A stretch of DNA of 64,000 bases from positions 62,001-126,000 of the forward strand of contig NZ_QICB01000003.1 in assembly GCF_003725295.1 (NCBI RefSeq), in the 5' to 3' direction. Every line of letters starts with the position of its first letter. Position 1 is the first letter of the stretch. The notes beneath the pieces are model-generated. The model was not told the origin of the DNA, did no database searches, and was given only the letters and a program-made list of their open reading frames with translations. Positions 10,210-19,843 of this stretch are shown piece by piece. The DNA is from Slackia faecicanis (GTDB lineage: Bacteria > Actinomycetota > Coriobacteriia > Coriobacteriales > Eggerthellaceae). Made by a program: the position numbers and the translations under genes.

Positions 10210-10995
10210 CTAGTTCGCCGGCGGCACGGGAGCGAGCGCGCCCGCTTCGACAAGCGTGCGGCCGTCCGCGTCGACCCTCAAGCCGCTCGATTTCGCCCAC
10301 GCATCATCGAAAGCCTTCTGGTTCGCCTGCAACGCCTGCGTGGCAATATCCACCACCAGATGCTTGCCCTGAGGCTGCGTGAGCCTGGTGGCCACGTCGA
10401 TCAAATTCTCCGTGGAGCCTTTCGCCCCCACGGGCTGCGACCAGTAGTAATAGCCGTCGGCGCCCGCGATCCAGCGCGGGTCGGCCTGGCCCGCAAGCGT
10501 ATTGCCCCAATCCATCGTGTAGTCGGTGCCTTCAATAGGAGCCTCCCACAGCTGGTTGCCGGCGTCGTCTTCCCAATACACCGAAGCCGTCGCACGCACA
10601 TAGGCGTCGGCCGTGCCTTCGTTGGTCACCTTCACGTCTTTTTTCTCAACGGCCGCAGCATCGAAGGTCTCCCCGATCACGGGGTCGACCTTGCCGTTCG
10701 TGAATACGTTCAGCACGCTGTCTTGACCCGAGAACCACGCGAAGGCGCCGCCCACGCCGCACAGCGCAAGAGCCAGGCAGCAAACCGCAGCGATGCGCTT
10801 CAGCGGAACATGCGCCGAAGCCGACGCGGCCTTGGCGCGCGCCGCCTTTTTATAGCGGCGCGCCTCGTCGGCCGAAAGATGCGGCGTCGGCGTGCGCGAC
10901 GCCGATGCCGACGCTCGAGGCGCCGCGGCGCGGACCGCGCGAGGGTCGCGCCCGGCCGCCTGGCCGCGCGGCACGTTCATATCATGGCGTCCCAT
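10210..10995 (-). CDS. TasA/CalY-like protein with SipW-dependent signal peptide
   Basis: 261 residues. The start ATG shares one base with the stop of the giant adhesin gene (TAATG), with GGAGGTG upstream, so translation is probably coupled. After a basic, Ala/Ser-rich extension of ~65 residues comes a hydrophobic segment ending GGAFAWFSGQDSVLNVFTNG, the hallmark of SipW-type signal peptides (AFAWFS then N-x-F-T). The mature part contains KVTNEGTADAYVRATASVYWEDD, a TasA-like beta-sandwich pattern. Relatives assemble into extracellular fibres or pilus-like layers. Processing by the SipW homologue of the same locus is inferred. Confidence 0.82.
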   Translation of the reverse strand: MGRHDMNVPRGQAAGRDPRAVRAAAPRASASASRTPTPHLSADEARRYKKAARAKAASASAHVPLKRIAAVCCLALALCGVGGAFAWFSGQDSVLNVFTNGKVDPVIGETFDAAAVEKKDVKVTNEGTADAYVRATASVYWEDDAGNQLWEAPIEGTDYTMDWGNTLAGQADPRWIAGADGYYYWSQPVGAKGSTENLIDVATRLTQPQGKHLVVDIATQALQANQKAFDDAWAKSSGLRVDADGRTLVEAGALAPVPPAN

Positions 10996-13900
10996 TACTG
11001 CACACCTCCGTTCTCGTTCGGCACCCTGCCCTTGCCGAAGACGTTCTTCGCACGGTCTTCGCCGTCAAGATGATCGCCGTTGGCCAACGCGTTGGTCACC
11101 TTGGCCGTGCCAAGGCTTCGCACCAACACCACGTTGGCGGGACGGTCGGCATGCACCATGCCGTTTTCCAGGAACTCGTACGTCGGGTTGTAGCGCCAAC
11201 CCCAGCCGGTTTCCGCCACCTTGTAATAACCCCACGGCACGTTGAGCTTCGCCGTGGCGGTTGCGGCGTCTTTGCCCGCCTTCTGAGCCGTCACCGTAAC
11301 CGTCGCGCTCTTCGCGTCGGGCAGAACCGTGCCATCGGCCTGACATTCCGTCACCGTGAAGGTGAATGTGGAACCGTCGGCCGAAGCAGGAGCCACCTTC
11401 TCGATCATCAGCTCGCCCGTGGTATCGAACTGGAACACGGCATTGCCCTCGCCCTGATTGCCAGCACCCGTCACCTTGTGGTCGAGCTGCTTGGCCTTCG
11501 TGAAGTCGAAGGTGTCGTACAAGCCCACAGGCGCATCGTTCACAGGACTGCTTACAGCGTTCGCGTAGTGCACCTCGTCCATATGGATGGTGAGCTTGTT
11601 GCCCAGATAAAGCGTGTTCGGACCGAACGCGATTTTCACCGCAGGCATGGTATCGGGGGCCGGGTCGGGCTTCGCCAACACAGCCGGGTCGATCTGCCAC
11701 ACCAGATTGGAAGCAGCATACGGCGCACCATTCTGGTCAAGCGCGTTCAGGCGATGCGTCACCGGGTACAGATGCATCTCGGTCACGTTCGCGCCCTTCA
11801 TGCTCGCGACGATTCGATCCCTGCAGAACGCGTCCCAAGGCACGATCTCCGTGTCGGATTTCTTCCACTCCCACTCCTTGAAGAGCTCCTTCACATCGCC
11901 CTGAGCATCCTTTTTGGACAGGTAGCCCTCCATGGAAGCCGTCTGCTCGCCACCGACGACCGTCGCTTCGACGGTCGTCTCCTCCGTCTGGGGAGTGCCG
12001 TCGGGATTGAGCACGGGGTTGCCGTCTGGGCCGATCACGGGCTTTTGGGTCGTGACGTTCTTGACGAACACCGACTCGTCATTCTCATCGAACTCGAGCA
12101 CGTCGCCTTCAGCCCTGTCGGGGAAGTGGTAGACCACCTTGTACACCTGCGTCTTCTGGTAGACCGCAGTGTAGAGGTCGCCGGCGAACATCTCGTCGCC
12201 CGTCACGCGGCCGCCGGGCACAAGCGCGCCCTCCACCGAAACCTTGCCAGTCGCAGGGTCGACCGTCATGCTCTTGTAATCCTTGTACCAGCCGATGAAC
12301 CTGTAGCCGTCCACCGCATCGGCCTCAAGGGCCACGTAGGTCTGCTTTCCCTGCAATGTGTCAGCCATCTTCACCGTCGCGCGGCGATGGTCATCCGGAT
12401 CGGGATGCTCGGCATCGATGTTCGAGTTCACGCGCACGTCGACGTTCGCATCGCCCTCGCCGCCCGTGGTGATCGGGCGATAGACCGCCCACAGCTCCAT
12501 CGGACGCGCGACAATCGTGCCGCTGGTCACCATTTGGTTGGGGTCGGCGGCGTCGAGCATCAGATAGTCTCCCTGGGCGGGCTGTTGCTCGGTCCAGCCA
12601 AGGAACACGGCATCATGTACCTCAAAGCCGGCCTCCGGGCCAGCACCCAGCGTGGAGCCCGCTTTCTTGGGCACATCGACAGTCGTAGGGGCGCCGTCGC
12701 GCTGCACGTGATAGGTCACCGCGAGCTCGGCATCGCGGTTGGCCTCGTAGTTCGCCACGATCATGTACGGCTGGCCGGCCTTGATCGCATACTTGAGCGT
12801 CGCGTTGTCGTTGCCCACGGGGGTGCCGCCCGCCTGCACGGGCGCGCCCGTGGCATCCGTCGCGCGGATGGTCGCGACGGCAGTTCCCTCGGGGCTTTCG
12901 ATAGTCCAGGAAACGAGCGAATACAGCTTCGCGGTTTCAGGGTCGACATCGGCCTTAACCGTGACGGTCTTGGTGCCGTCGGGGTTAATCGCAACGTCCG
13001 CCAGAGCGGGGTCGATCGCGGGCTTAGCCGGGTCGGTCAGCGCGGTGTCGCGCGTGATGTTGGTCGTGGTATCGCAGCTGTAATCGGCATACACCGGGTA
13101 CAGCGTGGCAGGATACTCGCACAACTCGCGATTGGTCACCATATATGGCGTGATGGCATCGATGGACACCTTGGCCGTACGTGTAGCCTCGTCGTACACC
13201 GTTTCGTACTCGGCCTGCGTCATCAGACCCTCGGAAACCGCGGTCTTGTTAATCCATCCCACGAACACCGAACCGGGACGCTTCGCTTGCATCTCATCCT
13301 TGCTCGGATTGGCTTCGCTCAACGTGGCCAACTTGTCGGCCTTGGTGTTGCACTCCGTCGCGCTGATGGGAAGGCCCTTGCGCACCTGATAGCGATAGGT
13401 ATACGCCTTGTCCTCGTTCATCAATAGCGGCTGATAACGGTTCTCATACGCAGCGGTATTAGGGTCGTAATTCTCGTATTTCTCATACGCGCGGGTCACG
13501 GTCTTGAGCGGTTGGTCGCCAGTGATGTCCATGAAATCGACCTCGGCAACCAGACGAGCCTCGATCCAATACTCGGTATTGGGGAACATCGCGCCAACCT
13601 GCCATTTGTACAGCTTCTGACTCGTATCGGTAATAACCGTATAATCCTGATCCCCGTCGCGTATCCACGTTCCACCCTGCATCCTGAATCCGTCTTTGGG
13701 CGTGGCATGCAGCGTAAAGAGGCCATTACTCGCAAGATGCCCCGTGTCCAACTCCGCCGAATTGGGGAAGTCCGTATAGATATCCATATTGTACGAGGCG
13801 CCGCCGGCATCCACATTGTGGCCATTCACCAGCGTATGAGAGACGATACCCGCGGCAAGCTGATTCGGCGCAAGATGCTTTTCGTCCTTGGTGCAATTTT

Positions 13901-16900
13901 TGTAGCCATACATTCTGTCCGTCGTCCAGTGGTGATGCTTCCAGTTGTAGAAATTGGGGCCGGGATGGTCTGCGAACGTGCCGAGATAGGGTTCCCAGGT
14001 CGTTGCGAACACATACGGAGTGTTATTGCCATCCTGCGTTGCATTCGGATTCAAGGCGTAGTAATCCACGCGGTATTCGAAACGCGCGATATACGCATGC
14101 TTCTGCGTAAGATCGACATCAGCGGGAATAACGTACGTCGGGTCGGAAGAAACCCTCAGGCCATGTTTGTACGTATTGGCCGACACGGTCTGCTTTCCCA
14201 AAACATTGTCCTTGGGACCTTGCGTCCAGTCGTTCCAATCCTGCAGCAGCACATTGTCCGTGGTCGAGGCAACCACAGGCTTGCCGTCCGCATCTAGCTC
14301 GACCTCGTACCAAGCAAGGAAACGGTAGCCGTCGGGCAGCTCGCCCTCGGGCATCTCGCTACCGTCGGAGTTGTAGCCCTGAATGGTCAGCTTGTATCGG
14401 CCGTTCTCGGACACGACCTTGCCAACCGCCACGTTCTCGCGGATGTTCGTATCTCCGCCGGCGATCAACTCGTGGCCTTCCACGATCACATTCACGTTCA
14501 TGCCAAGCGAAGCGTACACGGGATACAGGTCCATGGGGCGCTCGATACTCTCGCCGCCCTCGAAAAACCGCCCGTTGGCCTTCATGTCGTTGAGCTCGGA
14601 CGTGGTGACGTCCGGCCAGCCGCCCTGCGTAGTTCCGTTTTTCTGCGTGGTCCAACCCAGGAATTTCGCGCCGCCGTCCACGCCGTCGCGCACTGCGGGC
14701 TCGGGAACCACGGGCAGCAGGTCCTGGTGGTTGTACCAGTCATCCGACGTATCGGCGTTCGCAGCGCCCGTCAGATCGAGCACCTCGCCCTTCACGCCAT
14801 GGAACAGAACCTGGGCCTGGTAGTAAGCCACAAACAAGTCGCTGTTAGAGAATTCCTCATTGCGCTGGTCGCCCGTGCCCGAGTTCACGGCCTTGTACGC
14901 CAGGTTCAGCTTGTCGGCATCGCTGTTGAACACCTGATCGCCGCTGGGCGCGGGCGGAACCATGGAATCGAAGAACGCATGGCTGCCCTGCTGGATATGG
15001 TTGGGCGTCACGCCCTTGTTGCGGAACCAGCCCTGGAAGCGGAAGCCCTCGTTGGCATCGGAAGACACCATGGCCAGCGCCGGGTTGGCGGCGCGATCGT
15101 TGTTCACCGCGGCCGTGAACGTGAGTTCCGTTTCATTGGCGCTCACCGGCTGGACGACGAAGTTATACGGGTCGGCAGTCTTCTGCTCCTTGCCCAACGT
15201 GGACTGCGAGACGGTCACATCGCCCGCGCCAGGGAAATCCAGCGTGGCGCGCACCGATTCGCCATGCACGGGAATGCCCAGGTAATCGTCCATGATCCAT
15301 TTGTTGATATGCGGTTCGCCCTGATTGTCGATTAGCGAATAGCGCAGCTCGTCGCCCTCGAAGTCGTAGCCCTCGCCCTCCCAGAACAGGCGGTCGGCGT
15401 ACTTCGCATCGTCGGCGATCGGGCCGTAGCCGAAGCCCTCGGCCGAGCTGCCGTCGCCGTGGTTCAGGCCCAGCCAATCGCCCAGCGAGCGCACATAGCC
15501 CTGCGGGTACGGCTTGATGGCCTCGTCTTTGCCCACGATGTCGTTACGTTTGAAATACGAATTGTACAGGCGCGTATCCTCGTTCCAGTCGCGCTCCACC
15601 AGACCGGCCAGGTACACGTTGCTCTGAATGATGGGGATCACGGCCACCGCGTTCCACTGGTAGCTTTCCATGTTGCCCGCATAGTGACTGCGAATGACCT
15701 GGCTCGTGGTGCCGTTATCGCCATCGCTCTTGGAATGCGCGATGATGCCGCCCACGTAGCCGATGTTGCCGGCGCCCACGCCGACGTAGTTGGCAACCCA
15801 GGCGTGCACCCATGCGGTGGAGAAGCAGTCCACCACGTCGACATCTTTGGCGTAGCCCACCACGCCGCCAGCGTATACGCCCTGGCCGGACACGGCGCCC
15901 ACGGCAACCTCGTAGCGGTTGTAGACCTCGGTCTGGTACAGGTAGTGGCCGTCGGCGTCGCGCGCATAAACGTCTACGTCGGGATTCGTCTTGCGGTCCT
16001 CGTAATACTTAATGGAAGGCAGCACGCGGCAGTATTCGATTTCGGAATTCTCAGCCGAACCCACGAGCGCTCCCAGGTACAAGCCCTCGCCGCCCAGGCC
16101 GGAAACGCCCACCACCGAGTTGTTCACCGCGCGGCCGCCTTGCACGGTGCAGTTGTACATATGCGAGCCGCCGCGCAGCTCGCCCGCGACGATGCCGCCC
16201 ATAATGCCTGCGTTCGTGACGAGTGACACCGCGTTGTTGGCCGGCGTGACCGAGATGGTGCAGTCTTCCATACGCACCGATTCGATGCGCGTGTTCCACG
16301 CCTGGCCCACCAGCACGCCGCCGCGGAAGTCGGCGCCGATATAGCAATCCTTAAAATGCACGTCATGCAGATAAGCGTCTTCGGTGAAGCTGAACAGGCC
16401 GGTGTTGGCCTTGGGCTTCCACAGGCTCCTCTTGTAATTGAGGTTCTTGATGTAATTGCCGCCGCCGTCGAATTCGCCCTTGAACGGATGGCCCTTGTCG
16501 CCGAAGGTAAGCGACCCCAGCTCGGTAATGATCTGGTCGATCTTGCCGTCGCCGTCCTGCATTACTTTGAAGTCGATATCGTTGTCGAGCACGATCTTCT
16601 GACCCTGGAAGCTCACATAGCTGCCATCCATGCCGCGAGACAAACGGATGAGCTGCATCATCTCGTCAACGGTTTTTACATGAATCTCCTTGGCAGCGGA
16701 ATCGAGCGCCAACGCCTGCTGCGGGGCGACGAAGGAATACGCCGCGAACAAGGCCGCGACCGCCAGCATCAGAGCCGCTGCCGCAACGCCGAAACGCGCC
16801 AGCGCGCCGGCCGTGCCGCATGCGAAAACGCCCTCGCCCATGCGAGGGCTGTGCGCCGCCTCGCATGCCGCGGTTTCACGGGGCATGCACGTGTTCGTTC

Positions 16901-16952
16901 GGATATCCGCTCGCTTACGAGCGCTCAGGATCGTTTTCAGAAGGTCTTTCAT
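10995..16952 (-). CDS. Giant surface adhesin: GLUG repeats, InlB-type B-repeats, SpaA-like domain
   Basis: 1985 residues. The chosen ATG overlaps the preceding stop codon by 4 nt (ATGA); a longer reading would run into that gene. A 50-residue cytoplasmic stretch precedes a hydrophobic helix at ~52-73, with a probable cleavage site after ALA at ~82. Residues ~120-500 carry GLUG-type motifs (GGVLVGQA, MGGIVAGEL, YLGALVGSA, YAGGVVGYA, YVGGIIAHS) likely to form a beta-solenoid. A long series of InlB/Listeria-Bacteroides-type repeats follows, marked by F-x-G-W motifs such as FLGWTTQKN, FVGWINKTA, FLGWTEQQP and FIGWYKDYK. Near the C-terminus MIEKVAPASADGSTFTFTVTE to YYKVAETGWGWRY resembles a SpaA/prealbumin-like pilin domain. 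No wall-sorting tail is present. It probably binds host or mucus ligands. Confidence 0.85.
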   Translation of the reverse strand: MKDLLKTILSARKRADIRTNTCMPRETAACEAAHSPRMGEGVFACGTAGALARFGVAAAALMLAVAALFAAYSFVAPQQALALDSAAKEIHVKTVDEMMQLIRLSRGMDGSYVSFQGQKIVLDNDIDFKVMQDGDGKIDQIITELGSLTFGDKGHPFKGEFDGGGNYIKNLNYKRSLWKPKANTGLFSFTEDAYLHDVHFKDCYIGADFRGGVLVGQAWNTRIESVRMEDCTISVTPANNAVSLVTNAGIMGGIVAGELRGGSHMYNCTVQGGRAVNNSVVGVSGLGGEGLYLGALVGSAENSEIEYCRVLPSIKYYEDRKTNPDVDVYARDADGHYLYQTEVYNRYEVAVGAVSGQGVYAGGVVGYAKDVDVVDCFSTAWVHAWVANYVGVGAGNIGYVGGIIAHSKSDGDNGTTSQVIRSHYAGNMESYQWNAVAVIPIIQSNVYLAGLVERDWNEDTRLYNSYFKRNDIVGKDEAIKPYPQGYVRSLGDWLGLNHGDGSSAEGFGYGPIADDAKYADRLFWEGEGYDFEGDELRYSLIDNQGEPHINKWIMDDYLGIPVHGESVRATLDFPGAGDVTVSQSTLGKEQKTADPYNFVVQPVSANETELTFTAAVNNDRAANPALAMVSSDANEGFRFQGWFRNKGVTPNHIQQGSHAFFDSMVPPAPSGDQVFNSDADKLNLAYKAVNSGTGDQRNEEFSNSDLFVAYYQAQVLFHGVKGEVLDLTGAANADTSDDWYNHQDLLPVVPEPAVRDGVDGGAKFLGWTTQKNGTTQGGWPDVTTSELNDMKANGRFFEGGESIERPMDLYPVYASLGMNVNVIVEGHELIAGGDTNIRENVAVGKVVSENGRYKLTIQGYNSDGSEMPEGELPDGYRFLAWYEVELDADGKPVVASTTDNVLLQDWNDWTQGPKDNVLGKQTVSANTYKHGLRVSSDPTYVIPADVDLTQKHAYIARFEYRVDYYALNPNATQDGNNTPYVFATTWEPYLGTFADHPGPNFYNWKHHHWTTDRMYGYKNCTKDEKHLAPNQLAAGIVSHTLVNGHNVDAGGASYNMDIYTDFPNSAELDTGHLASNGLFTLHATPKDGFRMQGGTWIRDGDQDYTVITDTSQKLYKWQVGAMFPNTEYWIEARLVAEVDFMDITGDQPLKTVTRAYEKYENYDPNTAAYENRYQPLLMNEDKAYTYRYQVRKGLPISATECNTKADKLATLSEANPSKDEMQAKRPGSVFVGWINKTAVSEGLMTQAEYETVYDEATRTAKVSIDAITPYMVTNRELCEYPATLYPVYADYSCDTTTNITRDTALTDPAKPAIDPALADVAINPDGTKTVTVKADVDPETAKLYSLVSWTIESPEGTAVATIRATDATGAPVQAGGTPVGNDNATLKYAIKAGQPYMIVANYEANRDAELAVTYHVQRDGAPTTVDVPKKAGSTLGAGPEAGFEVHDAVFLGWTEQQPAQGDYLMLDAADPNQMVTSGTIVARPMELWAVYRPITTGGEGDANVDVRVNSNIDAEHPDPDDHRRATVKMADTLQGKQTYVALEADAVDGYRFIGWYKDYKSMTVDPATGKVSVEGALVPGGRVTGDEMFAGDLYTAVYQKTQVYKVVYHFPDRAEGDVLEFDENDESVFVKNVTTQKPVIGPDGNPVLNPDGTPQTEETTVEATVVGGEQTASMEGYLSKKDAQGDVKELFKEWEWKKSDTEIVPWDAFCRDRIVASMKGANVTEMHLYPVTHRLNALDQNGAPYAASNLVWQIDPAVLAKPDPAPDTMPAVKIAFGPNTLYLGNKLTIHMDEVHYANAVSSPVNDAPVGLYDTFDFTKAKQLDHKVTGAGNQGEGNAVFQFDTTGELMIEKVAPASADGSTFTFTVTECQADGTVLPDAKSATVTVTAQKAGKDAATATAKLNVPWGYYKVAETGWGWRYNPTYEFLENGMVHADRPANVVLVRSLGTAKVTNALANGDHLDGEDRAKNVFGKGRVPNENGGVQ

Positions 16953-17635
16953 TCTGCCCAGCCTTCCGCCTCGAGTACGTTTTCGCTCTTCTGGTTCTCG
17001 CTCTGCACGCCGTAGCCCTTCACCACAAGCCGGAACGTGCAATCGGCGCCGTATTCGGCGATCATGCCCGCCGTATCGACATCGATGCCGATATTCAGCG
17101 GGTCGGAAAGAGCCCCCTTATCATCAGGTGCGCCCTTGGGCGGAAGCACCTTGTTCAGATAGAAGAATCCGTCGGTATTGCCCTCGGCATCGGCGGGACG
17201 CTTGATCCATGCGGCATTCGTATCGGCCTCGTCCTTCCAGGTGAAGCCGACGTATTTGGCGTCGACGGGACTCCATTGATCCTTACCCTGCCCTTCGACG
17301 TTTTTCGCGTATTCGAAGCCGACCTTCAGGCGCACGAACACGGGATGATCGCCCGTATTCTCCACGCGCAGGATGCGGCTCACATGGGCGTCGTGCGCGC
17401 CGAGATTATCGCCATCGGCAGCTTCGACCTCGGCACCCTCGGCATTCTTCGTGAGAACGTGCGTCACGATTCCCACGTCGCCGAATTGGACCTTGGTCTG
17501 CAGCGGTATTTCACGCGTGATGAAAGAGAGGGTCTGGGCAACAATAAGAGCGCACGCGATCATGGCCACGACCAGCCATGGCATCATGCGCGATTTCGTC
17601 GAGTCGGCTTTGGCATGCTTTCCTTTAACAGGCAT
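16949..17635 (-). CDS. TasA-like secreted/membrane-anchored protein
   Basis: 228 residues from an ATG preceded by AAAGGGGG. An N-terminal hydrophobic helix (MPWLVVAMIACALIVAQTLSFI, residues ~17-38) is followed by a beta-rich domain with RILRVENTGDHPVFVRLKVGFEYAK, the pattern seen in TasA/CalY-type proteins. It lacks the AFAWFS motif of its neighbours, so it may use general signal peptidase or stay membrane-bound. Its stop codon overlaps the start of the giant adhesin gene by 4 nt, so the two are translationally coupled. It may be a minor or base subunit of the surface structure. Confidence 0.72.
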   Translation of the reverse strand: MPVKGKHAKADSTKSRMMPWLVVAMIACALIVAQTLSFITREIPLQTKVQFGDVGIVTHVLTKNAEGAEVEAADGDNLGAHDAHVSRILRVENTGDHPVFVRLKVGFEYAKNVEGQGKDQWSPVDAKYVGFTWKDEADTNAAWIKRPADAEGNTDGFFYLNKVLPPKGAPDDKGALSDPLNIGIDVDTAGMIAEYGADCTFRLVVKGYGVQSENQKSENVLEAEGWAE

Positions 17636-17691
17636 GCGGCAGACCCCCTTTCTGGCCATTGGGCCACTTTGTGCATCGTGGCCTTATCTTT

Positions 17692-17705
17692 TATGCAAAT
17701 GCATA
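17692..17705. promoter_or_regulatory. Operator-like palindrome upstream of the TasA-like/adhesin genes
   Basis: TATGCA-AA-TGCATA is a perfect palindrome 57 bp upstream of the start at 17635. It sits in an AT-rich patch that differs from the GC-rich surroundings. No cognate regulator is identifiable. Confidence 0.3.
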
Positions 17706-17802
17706 TATGGGATATCGAGGAAAACCCACGTATCGCACATATGCACCTGCACGACGCATGACGCATAAACCGGTCAAGCTTGAACAAACGTCGGAAACGC
17801 CG

Positions 17803-17838
17803 CATCCGCGACGGGAAAATCCCGTCGCGGATTTTTTG
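17803..17838 (+). terminator. Strong terminator oriented on the plus strand inside the surface locus
   Basis: 12-bp perfect arms ATCCGCGACGGG and CCCGTCGCGGAT are followed on the plus strand by six T. All genes here are on the minus strand, where no T run follows. It may end an antisense transcript or act as a stabilising hairpin between the two halves of the locus. Confidence 0.65.
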
Positions 17839-17880
17839 ACGACCTATGGAAATAATCGCATAGTGACGAATGGAATGTGA

Positions 17881-18693
17881 CTAGGCCTTGACGTTTGCAG
17901 CCCAGGCTTTGACACTTGCAAGAATCTCCTTCTTGGATTCTTCCTTGAGCTGGTTCTTATTTTCGCCGGTGTACTCGCCATCACCAGAAGCGGCAGCAAA
18001 GTAAGCGCTCACCTTGATGGTGTTCTTGTCACCCGTGACCTGGCCCTTATCGAACGTAGAGCTGGTGTAGACCTTATCGAAGAGCTCGCCGGTGTAATTC
18101 GCCTTGTTGCCTGCGGGGTCGACCGTCGGAGCAAGCATCGCCCAATCGCTGGTCTCGCCCACGTACACGAACAGGCCGCTCTTGTAGAGCTTGGCATCGG
18201 GGTCAGTAATGCTGGGGTGTTTGTCAATGACAGTTTGGTCGGGCGCTACCGTGATCGTAGTCTTATATTCGGTAACGTAGCCCTCTACCGGCTTCCAGCC
18301 TTTGCCCAGCACGAAATATGCGTCGGCAGGCAAGGTATTCTCGACCATGGCGAAAACGTAGGCGGGCATGGAATCCCCACCGATACCCATATTGGGATTC
18401 TTCGGCGTAATGGAACCCGGAGCCAGCGGGGAGTTCTCGTTCCACTCGGTCTCGACGATCTTACCATCTGTATTGGGGTTATTATCGGGGTCGGGATGGG
18501 GGTCCGTGGGCCGATTGGGGTCGGGCTTCACGTCGGGGTCGGTGATGCCAGTGCCGCTCACAAACGTGTTCGTCTTAGTGTCCTGAGCGCTAAACCAGGC
18601 GAACACGCCTGCGCCCACGGCCAGCACCAGGCAGGCCACCAGGGCGACGATCAGCGTCGTCCTTTTCTTTCCCGTGTTTTGCGAGGTGTCCAT
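17881..18693 (-). CDS. TasA-like major surface protein with SipW-dependent signal peptide
   Basis: 270 residues from the ATG after GGAAAGGAGAGG; longer readings run into sipW. The signal region TLIVALVACLVLAVGAGVFAWFSAQDTKTNTFVSG carries the SipW-type signature AFAWFS-like plus N-T-F. A short Pro/Asp/Asn linker follows (DPDVKPDPNRPTDPHPDPD), then a ~210-residue domain with AYVFAMVENTLPADAYF and IKVSAYFAAASGDGEY. In the Bacillus paradigm SipW cleaves TasA, the main biofilm fibre. This gene directly follows sipW with the strongest ribosome site of the locus, so it is the best candidate for the major subunit. Confidence 0.82.
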   Translation of the reverse strand: MDTSQNTGKKRTTLIVALVACLVLAVGAGVFAWFSAQDTKTNTFVSGTGITDPDVKPDPNRPTDPHPDPDNNPNTDGKIVETEWNENSPLAPGSITPKNPNMGIGGDSMPAYVFAMVENTLPADAYFVLGKGWKPVEGYVTEYKTTITVAPDQTVIDKHPSITDPDAKLYKSGLFVYVGETSDWAMLAPTVDPAGNKANYTGELFDKVYTSSTFDKGQVTGDKNTIKVSAYFAAASGDGEYTGENKNQLKEESKKEILASVKAWAANVKA

Positions 18694-18790
18694 GTCCTCT
18701 CCTTTCCTTGCTGCTTGTACAAGCATCCTTTTGTCAACATCGCATTCGATGGATGTCGCTTCGTGAGAAAGCCGCTTAGTCCTTGAAGGT

Positions 18791-19780
18791 TTATCGTCGT
18801 CGGCCTGATCGGCGCGCGTCGCTTTCGGGACGCGCATGCGCCGCATGCTTGCTGGCAACGGGAACGACGGGCGCATACGCGTCCGCGGATTGCTGGTCGA
18901 AGCGTCGGTCGTACGGGGAAGGCTGCGCAGCCATGCCGCGCCCGTCGTGGGAGCCGGCCTGCTGCACAGGGGGCGCCGCGACGCCAGGGGCTCCATAGGG
19001 GGCAGCGCCGGGCACGGCGCCGGGCGAGGAAACGCGGGCGGGGTCGCATGCGGTCGTAACGCCCGCAGGGCTCGCGACGCCGTAAGGCTGCGCGCCGTAA
19101 GCATTCTGGGAAGCGGCTCCGTACGGCACGCCCCGAGCACCGGGGTTCGGGGCGTAGTTCGGCACGGCATGCGCGGCATGCGGAGCGGCAGGGTTGCGGC
19201 CCTGCGCACAGCCTGCATACGCGCCCGAACGGCGCTGCATGTCCTGACGGTAGCGCTCAAGCTCTACGGCACGGCGCTTCTCGACGCTCATGCGATGCAG
19301 CTCCATGGCGATCGAAACGGCCATGATCACGGCCACCAGGGCGACCATGACATAGATGCCCGGCGCATGGGTGATCCAATCGTTCACATAGCCCAGATAC
19401 GGAATGCACGCCACCGGCACGCCCACCAGCGCATCCCATGACGCGGGCGTGGCGTCATGCATGATTTCGCCCGAATCGTTCACGTTGGCGATGCCCTGCG
19501 TGTAGAACAGGCGCTGTTCGGAATCGATGTCATACACCTGATGCGTGACCAGGCGGTCGGCTCCATCTTCGAACGTGATGGCCTGCCCCACCTGAACGGT
19601 TGCGGGGTCGGCGTCTTTCACATAGATAAGAGAACCCACCGGATACTGCGGCTCCATAGAGCCCGACAGCACCGCGAAAGGGGTCAGGCCCACCAGACGC
19701 ACGCCCGCGAAAGCGATCGCCAGCGCCGCGGCAACAATGAGCAGAAGCGTCAGAACGACATTCCAAATACGAGAAATCAT
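18791..19780 (-). CDS. sipW: SipW/archaeal-type signal peptidase I with long proline-rich tail
   Basis: 329 residues; GGAGGG lies 7 nt before the ATG. A transmembrane helix at ~5-27 precedes the catalytic block VLSGSMEPQYPVGSL, with the likely nucleophile Ser41. RLVTHQVYDID follows, with His80 where bacterial type I peptidases have Lys, the hallmark of the SipW/ER/archaeal class. A second helix spans ~134-155. The last ~160 residues are a low-complexity Ala/Pro/Gly/Tyr-rich cytoplasmic tail, unusual for this ~180-residue enzyme. It sits directly upstream of the TasA-like genes it is expected to process. The symbol is used by analogy. Confidence 0.86.
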   Translation of the reverse strand: MISRIWNVVLTLLLIVAAALAIAFAGVRLVGLTPFAVLSGSMEPQYPVGSLIYVKDADPATVQVGQAITFEDGADRLVTHQVYDIDSEQRLFYTQGIANVNDSGEIMHDATPASWDALVGVPVACIPYLGYVNDWITHAPGIYVMVALVAVIMAVSIAMELHRMSVEKRRAVELERYRQDMQRRSGAYAGCAQGRNPAAPHAAHAVPNYAPNPGARGVPYGAASQNAYGAQPYGVASPAGVTTACDPARVSSPGAVPGAAPYGAPGVAAPPVQQAGSHDGRGMAAQPSPYDRRFDQQSADAYAPVVPVASKHAAHARPESDARRSGRRR

Positions 19781-19843
19781 GCATCAGCCCTCCGTGCCGA
19801 ATCCATGAACGCACGACGAGCCGGCACGCCGACAAAGGCGCGC

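Noticed and set aside
10905-13427. 840-codon plus-strand frame inside the adhesin gene
   Set aside because: Antisense shadow; the minus strand has recognisable GLUG and F-x-G-W repeats and ribosome sites.
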